DNA of 64,000 bases from Sphingomonas hengshuiensis (GCF_000935025.1 NZ_CP010836.1:2108001-2172000); one strand, 5' to 3'. Shown: positions 1 through 9,438, counted from the stretch's first letter. Notes: a model not told the origin generated them from the sequence alone. Made by a program: numbers and translations.

Positions 1-2
1 CG

Positions 3-275
3 CTGGTCGAAGTCAGCTTCCCCAAATTCCGCGACGGGCGCGGCTATTCGACCGGGCGCATCCTGCGCGAGGCCGGCTATACCGGCGAGCTGCGCGCGCA
101 GGGGGACGTGCTGGTCGACCAGATCCCGCTGATGCGCCGCTGCGGCTTCGACAGCTTCGCGCCCGAGGCGCCGGTGGACGAAACGGTGCTCGCCGCCGCG
201 CTGGCCCGCTACGACCATGTCTATCAGGCCGCGGCGGACGACGGCGTGCCGGTGTGGAAGCTGCGGCATGGCTGA
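3..275 (+). CDS. DUF934 domain protein, C-terminal part (runs in from left edge)
   Basis: The last 90 codons are visible; the start lies outside the window. The motifs FPKFRDGRGYS, GELRAQGDVLVDQI and MRRCGFDSF are typical of DUF934, a family of unknown activity encoded with sulfite and PAPS/APS reductases in proteobacteria. The stop (TGA at 273-275) overlaps the cysH start codon at 268, so the two genes are translationally coupled. The context supports a role in assimilatory sulfate reduction, but no catalytic function can be read from the sequence. Confidence 0.85.
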   Translation: MVEVSFPKFRDGRGYSTGRILREAGYTGELRAQGDVLVDQIPLMRRCGFDSFAPEAPVDETVLAAALARYDHVYQAAADDGVPVWKLRHG

Positions 276-1044
276 GGTCGCGCGCAGCATCGACCGGCTG
301 GACCTCGCCCCGCGCTTTACCGAGCATGAGGCGATCCGGCTCAACAACATGTTCCGGGGCACGGGGACGCAGGACATGCTGCGCACCGTGCTGGGCGAGC
401 ATATGCTGGGCGATGTTGCGATCGTGTCCTCGTTCGGCGCGGAGTCGGCGGCGTTGCTCCATTTGATCGCCTCGGTCGATCCGTCGGTGCCGGTGCTGTT
501 CCTCGATACCGGGCGGCATTTCCCCGAGACTTTGGCGTATCGCGACCAGATCGGCGCGCTGCTCGGCCTGCGCGACCTGCGCTCGCTCCAGCCCGACGCC
601 GAAGTGATCGCCAAGCGCGATGCCAGCGAATTGCGCTGGTCGTTCGACCCCGATGGCTGCTGCGAAATCCGCAAGGTGGTGCCGCTGGCGAAGGGGATCG
701 CCGGGTTCGACGCGACGATCACCGGGCGCAAGGCGTTCCAGGCGAGCACCCGCAACGCGCTGCCCCGCTTCGAGCTGGACACGTCGGACGCTATGGGGCG
801 GATCAAGTTCAACCCGCTGGCCGACTGGACCAAGGACGACATCGCCGCCTATTTCACCGCGCACGACCTGCCCCACCACCCGCTGGAGGCGCAGGGCTAT
901 CTCTCGATCGGCTGCGCGCCCTGCACCAGCATCGTCAAACCAGGCGAAGACCCGCGCGCAGGCCGCTGGCGCGGATGGGACAAGACCGAGTGCGGGATCC
1001 ATACCCCGGTGGACGACAACGACCCGAATTTGCCGGTGTTCTGA
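268..1044 (+). CDS. cysH: Phosphoadenylyl/adenylyl-sulfate reductase CysH
   Basis: This 258-residue cytoplasmic enzyme reduces PAPS or APS to sulfite in assimilatory sulfate reduction. Visible motifs are the nucleotide-binding SSFGAES (about residues 54-60), the Cys pair at 131-132 with C216 and C219 (CC...CxxC, the [4Fe-4S] ligands of APS-reducing CysH), and the catalytic ECGIH near the C-terminus (C242). The cluster ligands suggest APS as substrate; this is inference from family knowledge. The start at 268 is preferred over an in-frame upstream codon at 217 because it gives the family N-terminus and a short overlap with the DUF934 gene. Confidence 0.93.
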   Translation: MAEVARSIDRLDLAPRFTEHEAIRLNNMFRGTGTQDMLRTVLGEHMLGDVAIVSSFGAESAALLHLIASVDPSVPVLFLDTGRHFPETLAYRDQIGALLGLRDLRSLQPDAEVIAKRDASELRWSFDPDGCCEIRKVVPLAKGIAGFDATITGRKAFQASTRNALPRFELDTSDAMGRIKFNPLADWTKDDIAAYFTAHDLPHHPLEAQGYLSIGCAPCTSIVKPGEDPRAGRWRGWDKTECGIHTPVDDNDPNLPVF

Positions 1045-1061
1045 CGCGCGCCTCGTCCGGG

Positions 1062-3416
1062 TCAACTCGGCGCGGCGACCGCATACGCGCCGGGAAGCAG
1101 CTTGATCTCGACAAATATCTCGCTGGACTGCTCGAAAAACATGTCCGGGTCGCTCCCGCCCTGCAGCCGGTCGGTGAACGCCATGTTGTAGCAGTTGGTG
1201 AGCGCCTGGAAGTCGTTGGAATAGCGATTGTACCAGGTTGGCTGTTCGGGCTGGATCGCCGCGCCATACCATTGCGAAAGGTCCGCCGTGCTCGGCTGGA
1301 GCGAGAGCAGGTAGAAGAACTGGCCCGTGCTGAGCTGCCCGATCGGCGTGTTGGCAAGCGCGCCCTCGGTCACGTCAAACACCGTGCCTGCCAGGTTCGC
1401 CGCCAGCTTGTTCACGGCAGCCTGCGCCGCCACGGTGGTGTCGCAACCGGCCCAGCCGAAATTGAACCCGGCAAGCAGATCGCCGACGATGCGCCCGGCC
1501 AGGTCGTTCTCGATCTGCCCCTCGCTGAACGGCGCGGGTCCGCTCGGGTCGCCCGTCCAGTCGACAATATAGGGTGGGTTGGCGCCATAGATGCCGGTCT
1601 GGGCGCCAAGCGCAGCATCGGTGATGTAGATGTCAAACGTGCCGACGATCGCGCCCTGGCCCGACATCTGGATTCCCGGCACGCCCTTTAACGTGGGGAT
1701 CCGCAGGTTCGCCCCGTTGGGGTTGAGGTCGGCCACCGCCTGCGCGGTAAGCGTATAGCTCTGCGCCTCGCTCCACTGGAGGGCGATATTCGATGTCGTC
1801 GTGCTGCCGGCAAAGCCGAACAGCGTGCCGGACGGCACCGTCGCGGTATCGTCCACCGTCGTGTAGCTCGCGATCTGGAGCCCCGTCGGTGCAGTACGCA
1901 GTGCGGCGATCAGCGATCCGGGGCCGGTCCAGGCCGGATATGGCTCGCCACCGGTGAACTGCGTCGGATCATAGAGCGAGGGCGACAGGATGCGCGCGGT
2001 GCCGGTGATCGTCACCGAATCCGTGCCCGAGCCGGAGACATAGGTGTTGCCCGATGCCGCGACCACGGCGTTGGCGGGCACCTTCGTGTCGCTGGTCAGC
2101 GCATCGAAGATCGCGGTGCCCGCGCTGGTCGTCAGCGGATTGTTGGCCGGCGGCTGGACCACCGCGCCGGTTGCGCAGCTGCGCACCGACACCTCGAACG
2201 GGATGCCGACGAAATCGACATAGGACGCATCGATATTGCTGTTGCCGGCCGCCACCGTCGGGAAGATCGAGGGTTCGACATAGCCATAGACGGTATTGAA
2301 ATCGGGATCGCTCGGCAACTGCGCGGCCGGAATCGTAATCGATGCCAGCGACGCGCCCAGGCTGAAGTAGATGCGCCCGCCGGCATAATCGTTGATCGCG
2401 AAGGTCGGAACCGACGTTGTCGTCGGCGCCCCTGCGATCGGCGCCAGCATGTCGGCCAGCGTATAGGATTGCGTAGACGTGGCCGCGCCGGTCGCCAGCG
2501 CGGTGCCGGCGCCATAGGTCTGCGTCGGGGCGCCGGTAGCCGTCCCGATCTGCGCCCCAAGAAATTTCACGAAGACGAGATCGTCGGGCACCCCGGTCTT
2601 GTTGTTCACCACGAACGTCGCGTTGCAGGGCGTGGGCGCGACATAGGTGAAGGTCGCGGCGGGGGTCACGGCGGTGGTGCCGGTCGGCACATCGACGAGC
2701 ACCGAGACCTGGCCGGCCGTCAGCGCAACGGGAGTAACGACGGTAAGCTCGGTGTCACTCACCACGGTCGGTGTGGCTCCGACCTGGCCGAACTGCACCG
2801 CCGTCGCGCCGGTCAGCAGCGTGCCGTTGATGGTCACCGTCGTATTGCCCGTGGTCGGCCCGCTCGCGGGCGATATCGCAGTAACGGCAGGCGCGATGAA
2901 GTTCAGCGTACCCGCTTCCACCGACGAACCATCGGCGAAATTCACCGTGACGGAAACACTGCCCGCCTGGGAAGTCACGCCGGTGAGAGCGGTCAACTCC
3001 GTATCGCTTGTGGACGCGATGTTGACGGTGCTCGTCCCGAAGGCAATCGTCTTCGCGCTGCTGAGCAACGTGCCCGTGATCGTAACGGTCGTTCCGCCGG
3101 TGTTCGGAGCAATGTCCGGCGACATGCTCGTTACCGTCGGCCCGTCGAAGGTGAATGTGGGGCCCGGCACATTGACCCCGGACACGATGAGCGTAACCTG
3201 GGTCGTACCGGGCGCGCACGCGGGGGTGGTAACCGTCACGCTCGTATCGGTCACCTTCGTCGGAACGGCGCCCAACTGAATGCCGCCCGCATCCGTGAAC
3301 AGCACGTTCTGCGTCCCGCTCAAATCGTCGCCCGTAAAGACTATGACGGTTCCGCCCGCGGAGGTGCCGGACGCTGGAGAAACGCCGGTTACGGTCGCCA
3401 CATCGGTCACGTCCAT
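1062..3416 (-). CDS. IPT/TIG-repeat protein with GH64/thaumatin-like beta-1,3-glucanase-type C-terminal domain
   Basis: The protein has 784 residues. The first 270 or so contain three IPT/TIG immunoglobulin-like repeats, each with the pattern V(T/S)xxSPxxGxxxGGTxVTITG. The rest resembles glycoside hydrolase family 64/thaumatin-like glucanases: an FVVNN...VFVKFLG strand, GRIYFSLG, a VDFVGIPFEVSV block and a late WYNRYSNDF motif. I cannot confirm the catalytic carboxylates. No signal peptide is visible, so the export route is unclear. The ATG at 3416 is preceded by an AAGGAGG ribosome site, which excludes a longer reading from 3473. It converges on cysH with a 17-nt gap. It could bind or cleave glucan, or act as an adhesin. 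Confidence 0.7.
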   Translation of the reverse strand: MDVTDVATVTGVSPASGTSAGGTVIVFTGDDLSGTQNVLFTDAGGIQLGAVPTKVTDTSVTVTTPACAPGTTQVTLIVSGVNVPGPTFTFDGPTVTSMSPDIAPNTGGTTVTITGTLLSSAKTIAFGTSTVNIASTSDTELTALTGVTSQAGSVSVTVNFADGSSVEAGTLNFIAPAVTAISPASGPTTGNTTVTINGTLLTGATAVQFGQVGATPTVVSDTELTVVTPVALTAGQVSVLVDVPTGTTAVTPAATFTYVAPTPCNATFVVNNKTGVPDDLVFVKFLGAQIGTATGAPTQTYGAGTALATGAATSTQSYTLADMLAPIAGAPTTTSVPTFAINDYAGGRIYFSLGASLASITIPAAQLPSDPDFNTVYGYVEPSIFPTVAAGNSNIDASYVDFVGIPFEVSVRSCATGAVVQPPANNPLTTSAGTAIFDALTSDTKVPANAVVAASGNTYVSGSGTDSVTITGTARILSPSLYDPTQFTGGEPYPAWTGPGSLIAALRTAPTGLQIASYTTVDDTATVPSGTLFGFAGSTTTSNIALQWSEAQSYTLTAQAVADLNPNGANLRIPTLKGVPGIQMSGQGAIVGTFDIYITDAALGAQTGIYGANPPYIVDWTGDPSGPAPFSEGQIENDLAGRIVGDLLAGFNFGWAGCDTTVAAQAAVNKLAANLAGTVFDVTEGALANTPIGQLSTGQFFYLLSLQPSTADLSQWYGAAIQPEQPTWYNRYSNDFQALTNCYNMAFTDRLQGGSDPDMFFEQSSEIFVEIKLLPGAYAVAAPS

Positions 3417-3610
3417 GACATTCCCTCCTTGCGATGGGTCACGATACGCACCGCGCCCGATCTTACTTTGCAAGAAGCTATATTGTTATCGCCATCGATG
3501 GACAAAATTGGCGCCGAAATTGAGATACTGACGCTTCTACGGCACCATTTCCGGAAAAAAGCTGCAATTATAAGCGCCATCGATTGTCCGAAACGGACGC
3601 AGTTTCAGCA

Positions 3611-4897
3611 TCAACTCGCCCAGGCGGCGACGTCTTCTTCCTGCGCCACCAGCGCCAGCCCATGCGCAATCGACGTCAGCTCGCCCCCCGTCGCGATGCG
3701 GTCCGCGCCGAAGCGGGCGTCGAACAGGCGGCGGACGGCGGGGATCAGCGATGTGCCGCCGGTCAGGAACACGCGGTCGATCGCCTTGCCCTCCACGCCC
3801 GATACCGCCAGCGACCGGTCGATCGTCGCTTCGATCCGCTCCAGATCGGGCGCGATCCAACTTTCGAACTCCGCGCGCGTCACGTCCGCCGCGATGTCCA
3901 CGCCGCCGCCGGTAAAGGCAAACGTCGCGCTGTCCTGCGACGACAGCGCGCGCTTGAGCCGGCCCACCGCGTCATAGAGCGGGAAGCCCAGCTCATTCTC
4001 GATGATCGCGATCATCCGCCCGATCGCCTCCGGCTCGACGGCATTGTGCTGGAGCTTGTGCAGCGCCTCCAGCGTGCGGCGGTTGCGCATCAGCGCGAGC
4101 CGCGACCAGTCGCCGAAGTCCGCGAAATAGCCGCGCGGAATCTCCAGCAGCTTGTCGAACGAGCGATACTGCGTCCCCTGCCCCAGCATCGGCAGCACCA
4201 GCTTGTCGATGATCCGGTAATCGAAGCGGTCGCCCGCAATCCCGATGCCGGCATGGCCCAGCGGCACGCAACGCCGCGCATCGCCCGGCGCGCCGATGCG
4301 GACCACCGAGAAATCGCTGGTGCCGCCGCCGAAATCGGCGACCAGGATCGTCGCGGGTTCGCTCAGCCGCCGCGCATAGCTGAACGCCGCGCCGATCGGT
4401 TCATAGACATAATGGACCTCGGCGCCGAACCCCGCGAACATCGCGTCGTAGCGCGCCCGCGCCACCGCCTCGTCGGGGCGGCTACCGGCATATTCGATCG
4501 GACGGCCGACGACGATCCGGCGCGGGCGATCCTTCAGCACCCCGCCCGAATGCGCGACCATCTTGTCGAGGAACGCCTTGCCCAGCTCCTCGAACCGCAG
4601 CCGCTTGGTGAAGATCGATGCGTGCTCGAACGAGGCGCTCGCCGCGACCGACTTGAACGACTGGATGAAGCGGCTGCCCTGCGGATATTCGAGATACTCG
4701 GCGATCGCCCAGGGCCCCGCCTCGACATTCACGCCGCCGCGAACCTCGTCATCCTCCCAGAAGCAGAGCGCAGAACGGAACACCGCGCTCGCCCCGCCGG
4801 GGGCTGCGAATTCGAGCATCTCGGCGCCGCCATCGCCGCCCAGCGCGACGACGCTGTTGGTCGTGCCGAAATCGAGCCCGAGGGCATGGGTCGTCAC
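3611..4897 (-). CDS. Hsp70-family ATPase, YegD-like chaperone
   Basis: The protein has 428 residues from a GTG start at 4897. The actin/Hsp70 fold is marked by LGLDFGTTNSVVAL (phosphate 1), ILVADFGGGTSDFSV (phosphate 2) and VFLTGGTSLIPAVRRLF (adenosine motif). It ends soon after the ATPase domain, with no substrate-binding or lid region, as in the E. coli YegD group. A TTG at 4975 overlapping the dnaB stop is an alternative start, but it adds an unconserved 26-residue leader. It lies downstream of dnaB on the same strand. Its clients are unknown. Confidence 0.85.
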   Translation of the reverse strand: MTTHALGLDFGTTNSVVALGGDGGAEMLEFAAPGGASAVFRSALCFWEDDEVRGGVNVEAGPWAIAEYLEYPQGSRFIQSFKSVAASASFEHASIFTKRLRFEELGKAFLDKMVAHSGGVLKDRPRRIVVGRPIEYAGSRPDEAVARARYDAMFAGFGAEVHYVYEPIGAAFSYARRLSEPATILVADFGGGTSDFSVVRIGAPGDARRCVPLGHAGIGIAGDRFDYRIIDKLVLPMLGQGTQYRSFDKLLEIPRGYFADFGDWSRLALMRNRRTLEALHKLQHNAVEPEAIGRMIAIIENELGFPLYDAVGRLKRALSSQDSATFAFTGGGVDIAADVTRAEFESWIAPDLERIEATIDRSLAVSGVEGKAIDRVFLTGGTSLIPAVRRLFDARFGADRIATGGELTSIAHGLALVAQEEDVAAWAS

Positions 4898-4971
4898 GGT
4901 ATCTGCCGCCTGTCGTGCTGAGGAATCGGGCTGGCGCCTATGGCCCGATGCGACCGCCGCCGCAACCGGGA

Positions 4972-6468
4972 TCAATAGGCCTCCGGCGCCAGGTCGCTGA
5001 ACTTGGTGAACTGGCGGTCGAACCGCATATGCACCGAGCCCGTCGCGCCGTGGCGCTGCTTGGCGATGATCACCGTTGCCTTGTTCGCGACTTCGAGCTG
5101 TTTCGCCTGCCAGTTTTCATAGGCGACGCGCTCCTCCATCGTCTCGGTGCCGTCGGGGACCTTGGTCGGCGCCTTGAAATCATGGTAATATTCGTCGCGA
5201 TACACGAACAGCACGATATCGGCGTCCTGCTCGATCGATCCCGATTCGCGAAGGTCCGATAGCTGCGGGCGCTTGTCCTCGCGGCTTTCCACCGCGCGGC
5301 TGAGCTGGGAGAGCGCGAGCACAGGCACGTTCAGTTCCTTGGCCAGCGTCTTCAATCCGCGCGAAATCTCCGAGATTTCCTGCACGCGCCCGTCGCCCGA
5401 CGCCTTGGCGCTGCCCGACAGGAGCTGGAGGTAATCGACGATGACCATGCCGATCTTGTGCTGGCGCTTCATCCGCCGCGCGCGGGTGCGCAGCGCCGCG
5501 ATGGTCAGGCCGGGGGTGTCGTCGATGAACAGCGGCAATCGCTCCAGATCGCCCGCCGCGCGCGCGAATTTCTGGAACTCGGCGGTGCTGATCTGGCCGG
5601 TGCGCAGTTTCTCGGAAACCACCTCCGCCTGCTCGGACAGGATACGCATCGCAAGCTGGTCGGCGGACATTTCGAGGCTGAAGAACGCGACCGGCGATCC
5701 GATCGACTTTTCCTCGGGGATGCCCGCTTCAAGGTCGTCGGCCCAGCGCTTCGCCGCGTTGAACGCGATGTTGGTCGCGAGCGAGGTCTTGCCCATGCCC
5801 GGTCGCCCGGCGAGGATCAGCAGGTCGGATCGGTTGAACCCGCCGGTCGAGGCATTGAGATCGGTCAGCCCGGTGGTGACCCCCGAAATGCCGCCGCCCG
5901 AATTCATTGCCTTTTCGGCCTGGCGCACCGCCATCGTCGCGGCGCGGGTGAAGGATTTGAGGCCCGCTTCGGTATCGCCCTTCTCGGCGACTTCGTAGAG
6001 CTTCATTTCGGCCTGCTCGATCTGCTTGGCCGGGTTGATGTCCTGGCTGGTGTCGAGCGCACCGTCGACCAGATCGCGGCCCACCGTCACCAGCGCGCGC
6101 AGCATCGCCAGGTCGTAAATCTGGTCGGCGAACGAGCGCGCCCCGATCAGGCTGGCCGGGTTGCCGGTGAGCTGTGCCAGATAGGCGGGGCCGCCCAGTT
6201 CCTTCATCGCCGGATCGGCGGCGAATAGCGGGCGCAGCGTCACCGGAGTCGCGAGCTGGTTGTTGCCGACCATCGTCGCGATCGCATCATAGATGCGCCC
6301 GTGCAGCGGCTCGAAGAAATGCTCGGGACGCAGCTTTTGCAGCACATCCTCCGCGACTCGGTTGTCGATCATCATCGCGCCGAGCAGCGCGGCTTCCGCC
6401 TCGATATTGGCGGGCAGGCTGATGCCTTCGGGAATCTCGGGGGCGGGAAAGGGAATTGGTTGGGCCAT
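4972..6468 (-). CDS. dnaB: Replicative DNA helicase DnaB
   Basis: This 498-residue hexameric helicase unwinds DNA at the replication fork. The N-terminal DnaB/primase-interaction domain occupies about residues 20-125, followed by a RecA-like motor with Walker A GRPGMGKTS, Walker B VIVDYLQLL and the arginine-finger region SQLSRAVESREDKRP. Length and motifs are standard, and there is no intein. It diverges from the UPF0262 gene, with 83 bp between the starts that must hold both promoters. Confidence 0.97.
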   Translation of the reverse strand: MAQPIPFPAPEIPEGISLPANIEAEAALLGAMMIDNRVAEDVLQKLRPEHFFEPLHGRIYDAIATMVGNNQLATPVTLRPLFAADPAMKELGGPAYLAQLTGNPASLIGARSFADQIYDLAMLRALVTVGRDLVDGALDTSQDINPAKQIEQAEMKLYEVAEKGDTEAGLKSFTRAATMAVRQAEKAMNSGGGISGVTTGLTDLNASTGGFNRSDLLILAGRPGMGKTSLATNIAFNAAKRWADDLEAGIPEEKSIGSPVAFFSLEMSADQLAMRILSEQAEVVSEKLRTGQISTAEFQKFARAAGDLERLPLFIDDTPGLTIAALRTRARRMKRQHKIGMVIVDYLQLLSGSAKASGDGRVQEISEISRGLKTLAKELNVPVLALSQLSRAVESREDKRPQLSDLRESGSIEQDADIVLFVYRDEYYHDFKAPTKVPDGTETMEERVAYENWQAKQLEVANKATVIIAKQRHGATGSVHMRFDRQFTKFSDLAPEAY

Positions 6469-6551
6469 CGGCGCCTTGTCGCGGATCGCAGCGGCGGCTT
6501 CAACCTCGATGGGTTGTGGAAAGCGGTGATTGGCCGCAAAGCATCGCCGCT

Positions 6552-7034
6552 ATGGCCGATCCGCGGATCATCGATGTTACCCTGGACGAGCGCACCATCC
6601 TGTGGCGCTCGGCCGATGTCGAGCAGGAACGGCGAATCGCGATCTTCGACTTGCTCGAGGATAATCATTTCGCGCCCCAGCGGCAGCATGCGGACGGCTA
6701 TGCCGGGCCGTACAAGCTGCACTTGCGCGTCGAGGAAGGGCGGCTCGCGCTGGAAATCCGCCGCGCCGACGGGGCGCCGCTGGAGACGCTGGTGCTGAGC
6801 CTGGCGCGCTTCCGCCGCCCGATCCGCGACTATTTCGCGATCTGCGACAGCTATTACCAGGCGATCCGCAACGCGACTCCGCAACAGATCGAGACGGTCG
6901 ACATGGCCCGGCGCGGCATCCACAACGACGCCGCGACGCTGCTGCGCGAACGGCTGGAGGGCAAGATCGACGTGGATTTCGACACCGCACGGCGGCTGTT
7001 CACGCTGATCTGCGTGCTGCACATCAAGGGTTGA
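6552..7034 (+). CDS. UPF0262 family protein
   Basis: A 160-residue cytoplasmic protein of a conserved alphaproteobacterial family with no known function. Recognisable blocks are IIDVTLDERTILWRS near the N-terminus, RPIRDYFAICDSYYQAIR in the middle and DFDTARRLFTLICVLHI at the end. The ATG at 6552 gives the family N-terminus. It is followed 5 nt later by cdd and is probably co-transcribed with it. Confidence 0.88.
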   Translation: MADPRIIDVTLDERTILWRSADVEQERRIAIFDLLEDNHFAPQRQHADGYAGPYKLHLRVEEGRLALEIRRADGAPLETLVLSLARFRRPIRDYFAICDSYYQAIRNATPQQIETVDMARRGIHNDAATLLRERLEGKIDVDFDTARRLFTLICVLHIKG

Positions 7035-7039
7035 AGACG

Positions 7040-7489
7040 ATGAGCGACGACACCGCAAAGGCACTGGTAGCCGCAGCCCGCCGCGCAGCGCGCAACGCCC
7101 ATGCGCCCTATTCGAACTTCGGCGTGGGCGCCGCGGTGCTGCTGACCGATGGCAGCATCGTCACCGGCGCCAATTTCGAGAATGCGAGCTACGGCCTGTC
7201 GCTCTGCGCCGAGACGGTCGCGCTGGCGACGGTGAGCGCGCAGGGCCGTCTGCGCGACGTGGCGGCGATCGGCGTGATCGGCGGCCCGATCGGGCCGGAC
7301 GGCCCCACCGGCACCGATCCGGTCAGCCCGTGCGGCCGCTGTCGCCAAGTCATCAACGAGGCGGCGCAGATGGGCGGGCGCGACCTGCCGGTGCATTGCG
7401 GCGCGGCGGAGGGCGAGGCGATCGCGACCTATCGCCTGTCCGAGCTTCTGCCGCACGCCTTTGGGCCTGCGGATTTGGGGATTGGGTGA
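7040..7489 (+). CDS. cdd: Cytidine deaminase
   Basis: A 149-residue zinc enzyme that deaminates cytidine and deoxycytidine to uridine and deoxyuridine for pyrimidine salvage. It shows the substrate motif APYSNFGVGA, the catalytic CAE (zinc Cys and proton-shuttling Glu, about residues 56-58) and the second zinc site PCGRCRQVI. The ATG at 7040 is used rather than the in-frame TTG at 7031, which overlaps the UPF0262 stop. Confidence 0.95.
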   Translation: MSDDTAKALVAAARRAARNAHAPYSNFGVGAAVLLTDGSIVTGANFENASYGLSLCAETVALATVSAQGRLRDVAAIGVIGGPIGPDGPTGTDPVSPCGRCRQVINEAAQMGGRDLPVHCGAAEGEAIATYRLSELLPHAFGPADLGIG

Positions 7490-7500
7490 AGGGCTCCTCA

Positions 7501-7590
7501 CCCTCACGCTTCCCACCGCCGTTGGCGGCGGGCCCCTTCCCTCTCCCAATGGGAGAGGGAGGGAGGCGCGAAGCGCCGGAAGGGTGAGGG
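7501..7590. repeat. Nested palindromic (REP-like) element
   Basis: Three hairpins (CACCGCC/GGCGG, CCCTCTCCC-AAT-GGGAGAGGG and GGCGC-GAA-GCGCC) are enclosed by a nearly perfect outer stem of 13 nt at 7501-7513 and 7578-7590. It lies between the convergent cdd and M2 peptidase genes, where it could terminate transcription both ways. There is no T-tract, so it resembles a dispersed intergenic repeat rather than a canonical terminator. Confidence 0.6.
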
Positions 7591-7608
7591 CGACGAAACG
7601 TCTGGGTC

Positions 7609-9438
7609 TCACCACCCCTGCGGCTGGCCCTTGTTCTGCGCGTCGAGCCACTTCTTGAGCGGCGCGAAATACTCCACCATCGCCTTGCCCGAAATCTCGC
7701 GGGTGCCGGTGAACGCCTCCAGCGCATCGGGCCAGGGCTTGGATGCGCCCATCTCCAGCATCGCGTTCAGCTTCGCGCCGACCTTCTTGTCGCCGAAGAA
7801 CGAGCAGCGATGGAGCGGCCCCTTCCACCCCGCCTGGTCGCACGCCGCCTTGTAGAATTGGAACTGAAGCAGCCGCGCGAGGAAATAGCGGGTGTAGGGT
7901 ACGCTGCCCGGGATATGGTATTTCGCGCCCGGATCGAAGCGCGTCTCGTCGCGCGCTACGGGAGCGACGATGCCCTGATATTGCCGCCGCAGCCGGTCCC
8001 ATCCGGCCTGATAGCCGCTCGCGGGAATCGTGCCGTCGAACACCTGCCAGCGATATTTGTCGACCAGCAGCCCGAACGGCAGGAACGCGACCTTGTCCAT
8101 CGCCTGGCGCAGCAACAGCCCGATATCCTTGTCGGCGCTGGGCACCTTCGCCGAGTCGAGCAGGCCGATCTGGACCAGATATTCGGGCGTGATCGACAGC
8201 GCGACGAAATCGCCGATTGCCTCGTGGAAGCCGTCATTGGCGCCGTTGCGGTACAGCGCGGGCTTGGCCTGATAGGCGCGCTGGTAGTAATTATGGCCCA
8301 GCTCATGGTGGATCGTGACGAAATCGTCGGCGTTGACCTTGATGCACATCTTGATCCGCACATCGTCCTTCTCGTCGAGGTCCCAGGCCGAGGCGTGGCA
8401 CAGGACTTCGCGATCGGCGGGCTTCACGAACAGCGAGCGCTCCCAGAAGGTCTGCGGCAGCGGCGTGAAGCCGAGCGAGGAGTAGAAGCCCTCGCCGGTC
8501 TGGACCATCTTCTTCCAGTCATAGGATTTGGCGGTGAGCAATTGGGTCACGTCATAGCCCACGTCGCCGGCGCCTGCGGGAGCGACCACGTCATAGATGT
8601 TGCCCCATTCCTGCGCCCACATATTGCCGAGCAGGTCGGCGCGGATCGGCCCGGTCTTGGCCTGCACCGCATCGCCATATTTCTGGTTCAGCTTGGCCCG
8701 GACATAGGTGTGGAGCGCGACGTAGAGCGGCTTCACCTCGTCCCACAATTTGTCGGTCATCGCGGCGAACTCGGCCGGGGGCATGTCATAGCCCGATCGC
8801 CACATCGTGCCGACATCGAGAAAGCCCAGCTCCGCTGCGCCCTGGTTCGCGATGCCGTTCATCTTCGCATAATCGGTCCGCATCGGTGCGCCGACATTGT
8901 CGTGCCAGCTTACCCACATTTCCTTCAGCGCGGCGGGATCGCGGCTCTCGCCCATCGCCGCCTCGATATCGCTGCCGTTGATCGGCTTGCCGTTCAGCGT
9001 GCCCTTGCCCTTGGCATAAAGCGAGCCGAGCCGCGTCGAGATGTCGCTGAGCGTCGTCGCGGCGCCCGGCGTGGTCGGCGCGGGAAGCGTGATCGCGCTG
9101 CGCAGCATGGTGAGCTGGCGCTGCTGTTCCGCCGACAGCCCCTTCGCCTTCTGGAACCGCGCCGCATCGATCGCGAAGCGCACCGCCATCTCGGTCCCGC
9201 GCGCGCCATAGTCGGAGGCGAGCGCGTCGGTGTCGTCGGTGATGTAGGTGGCGTTGATCCAGGCGACACGCGACGCGACGAGGTTGAACGCGGTATATTC
9301 CTGCTGGACGCGGTCGAGAAACGCCTGCGCGTCCGCCGCCGTCGGGGCAGCCTCGGCAGGGGTCGGGGCGGTCTGGGCATGCGCAGCGACGGGCAGCATC
9401 GCCGCCAGGGCGAGCATCGAAATTCCGGTGCGGATCAT
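7609..9438 (-). CDS. M2-family metallopeptidase (ACE-like peptidyl-dipeptidase)
   Basis: The protein has 609 residues. A signal peptide ending in VAAHAQ (about residue 22) points to the periplasm. The zinc site is HHELGH (HExxH) near residue 378, with the third ligand Glu in GANDGFHEAIGDF about 24 residues later, which is the M2 (angiotensin-converting-enzyme-like) arrangement. The family removes C-terminal dipeptides. The ATG at 9438 directly begins the signal peptide; longer readings lack a ribosome site. Length is normal for single-domain bacterial M2 enzymes. Confidence 0.92.
   Translation of the reverse strand: MIRTGISMLALAAMLPVAAHAQTAPTPAEAAPTAADAQAFLDRVQQEYTAFNLVASRVAWINATYITDDTDALASDYGARGTEMAVRFAIDAARFQKAKGLSAEQQRQLTMLRSAITLPAPTTPGAATTLSDISTRLGSLYAKGKGTLNGKPINGSDIEAAMGESRDPAALKEMWVSWHDNVGAPMRTDYAKMNGIANQGAAELGFLDVGTMWRSGYDMPPAEFAAMTDKLWDEVKPLYVALHTYVRAKLNQKYGDAVQAKTGPIRADLLGNMWAQEWGNIYDVVAPAGAGDVGYDVTQLLTAKSYDWKKMVQTGEGFYSSLGFTPLPQTFWERSLFVKPADREVLCHASAWDLDEKDDVRIKMCIKVNADDFVTIHHELGHNYYQRAYQAKPALYRNGANDGFHEAIGDFVALSITPEYLVQIGLLDSAKVPSADKDIGLLLRQAMDKVAFLPFGLLVDKYRWQVFDGTIPASGYQAGWDRLRRQYQGIVAPVARDETRFDPGAKYHIPGSVPYTRYFLARLLQFQFYKAACDQAGWKGPLHRCSFFGDKKVGAKLNAMLEMGASKPWPDALEAFTGTREISGKAMVEYFAPLKKWLDAQNKGQPQGW

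Noticed and set aside
13..1272. 419-codon minus-strand frame at the left edge
   Set aside because: It overlaps cysH and the DUF934 gene, both with clear motifs; its own sequence is Arg-rich and featureless.
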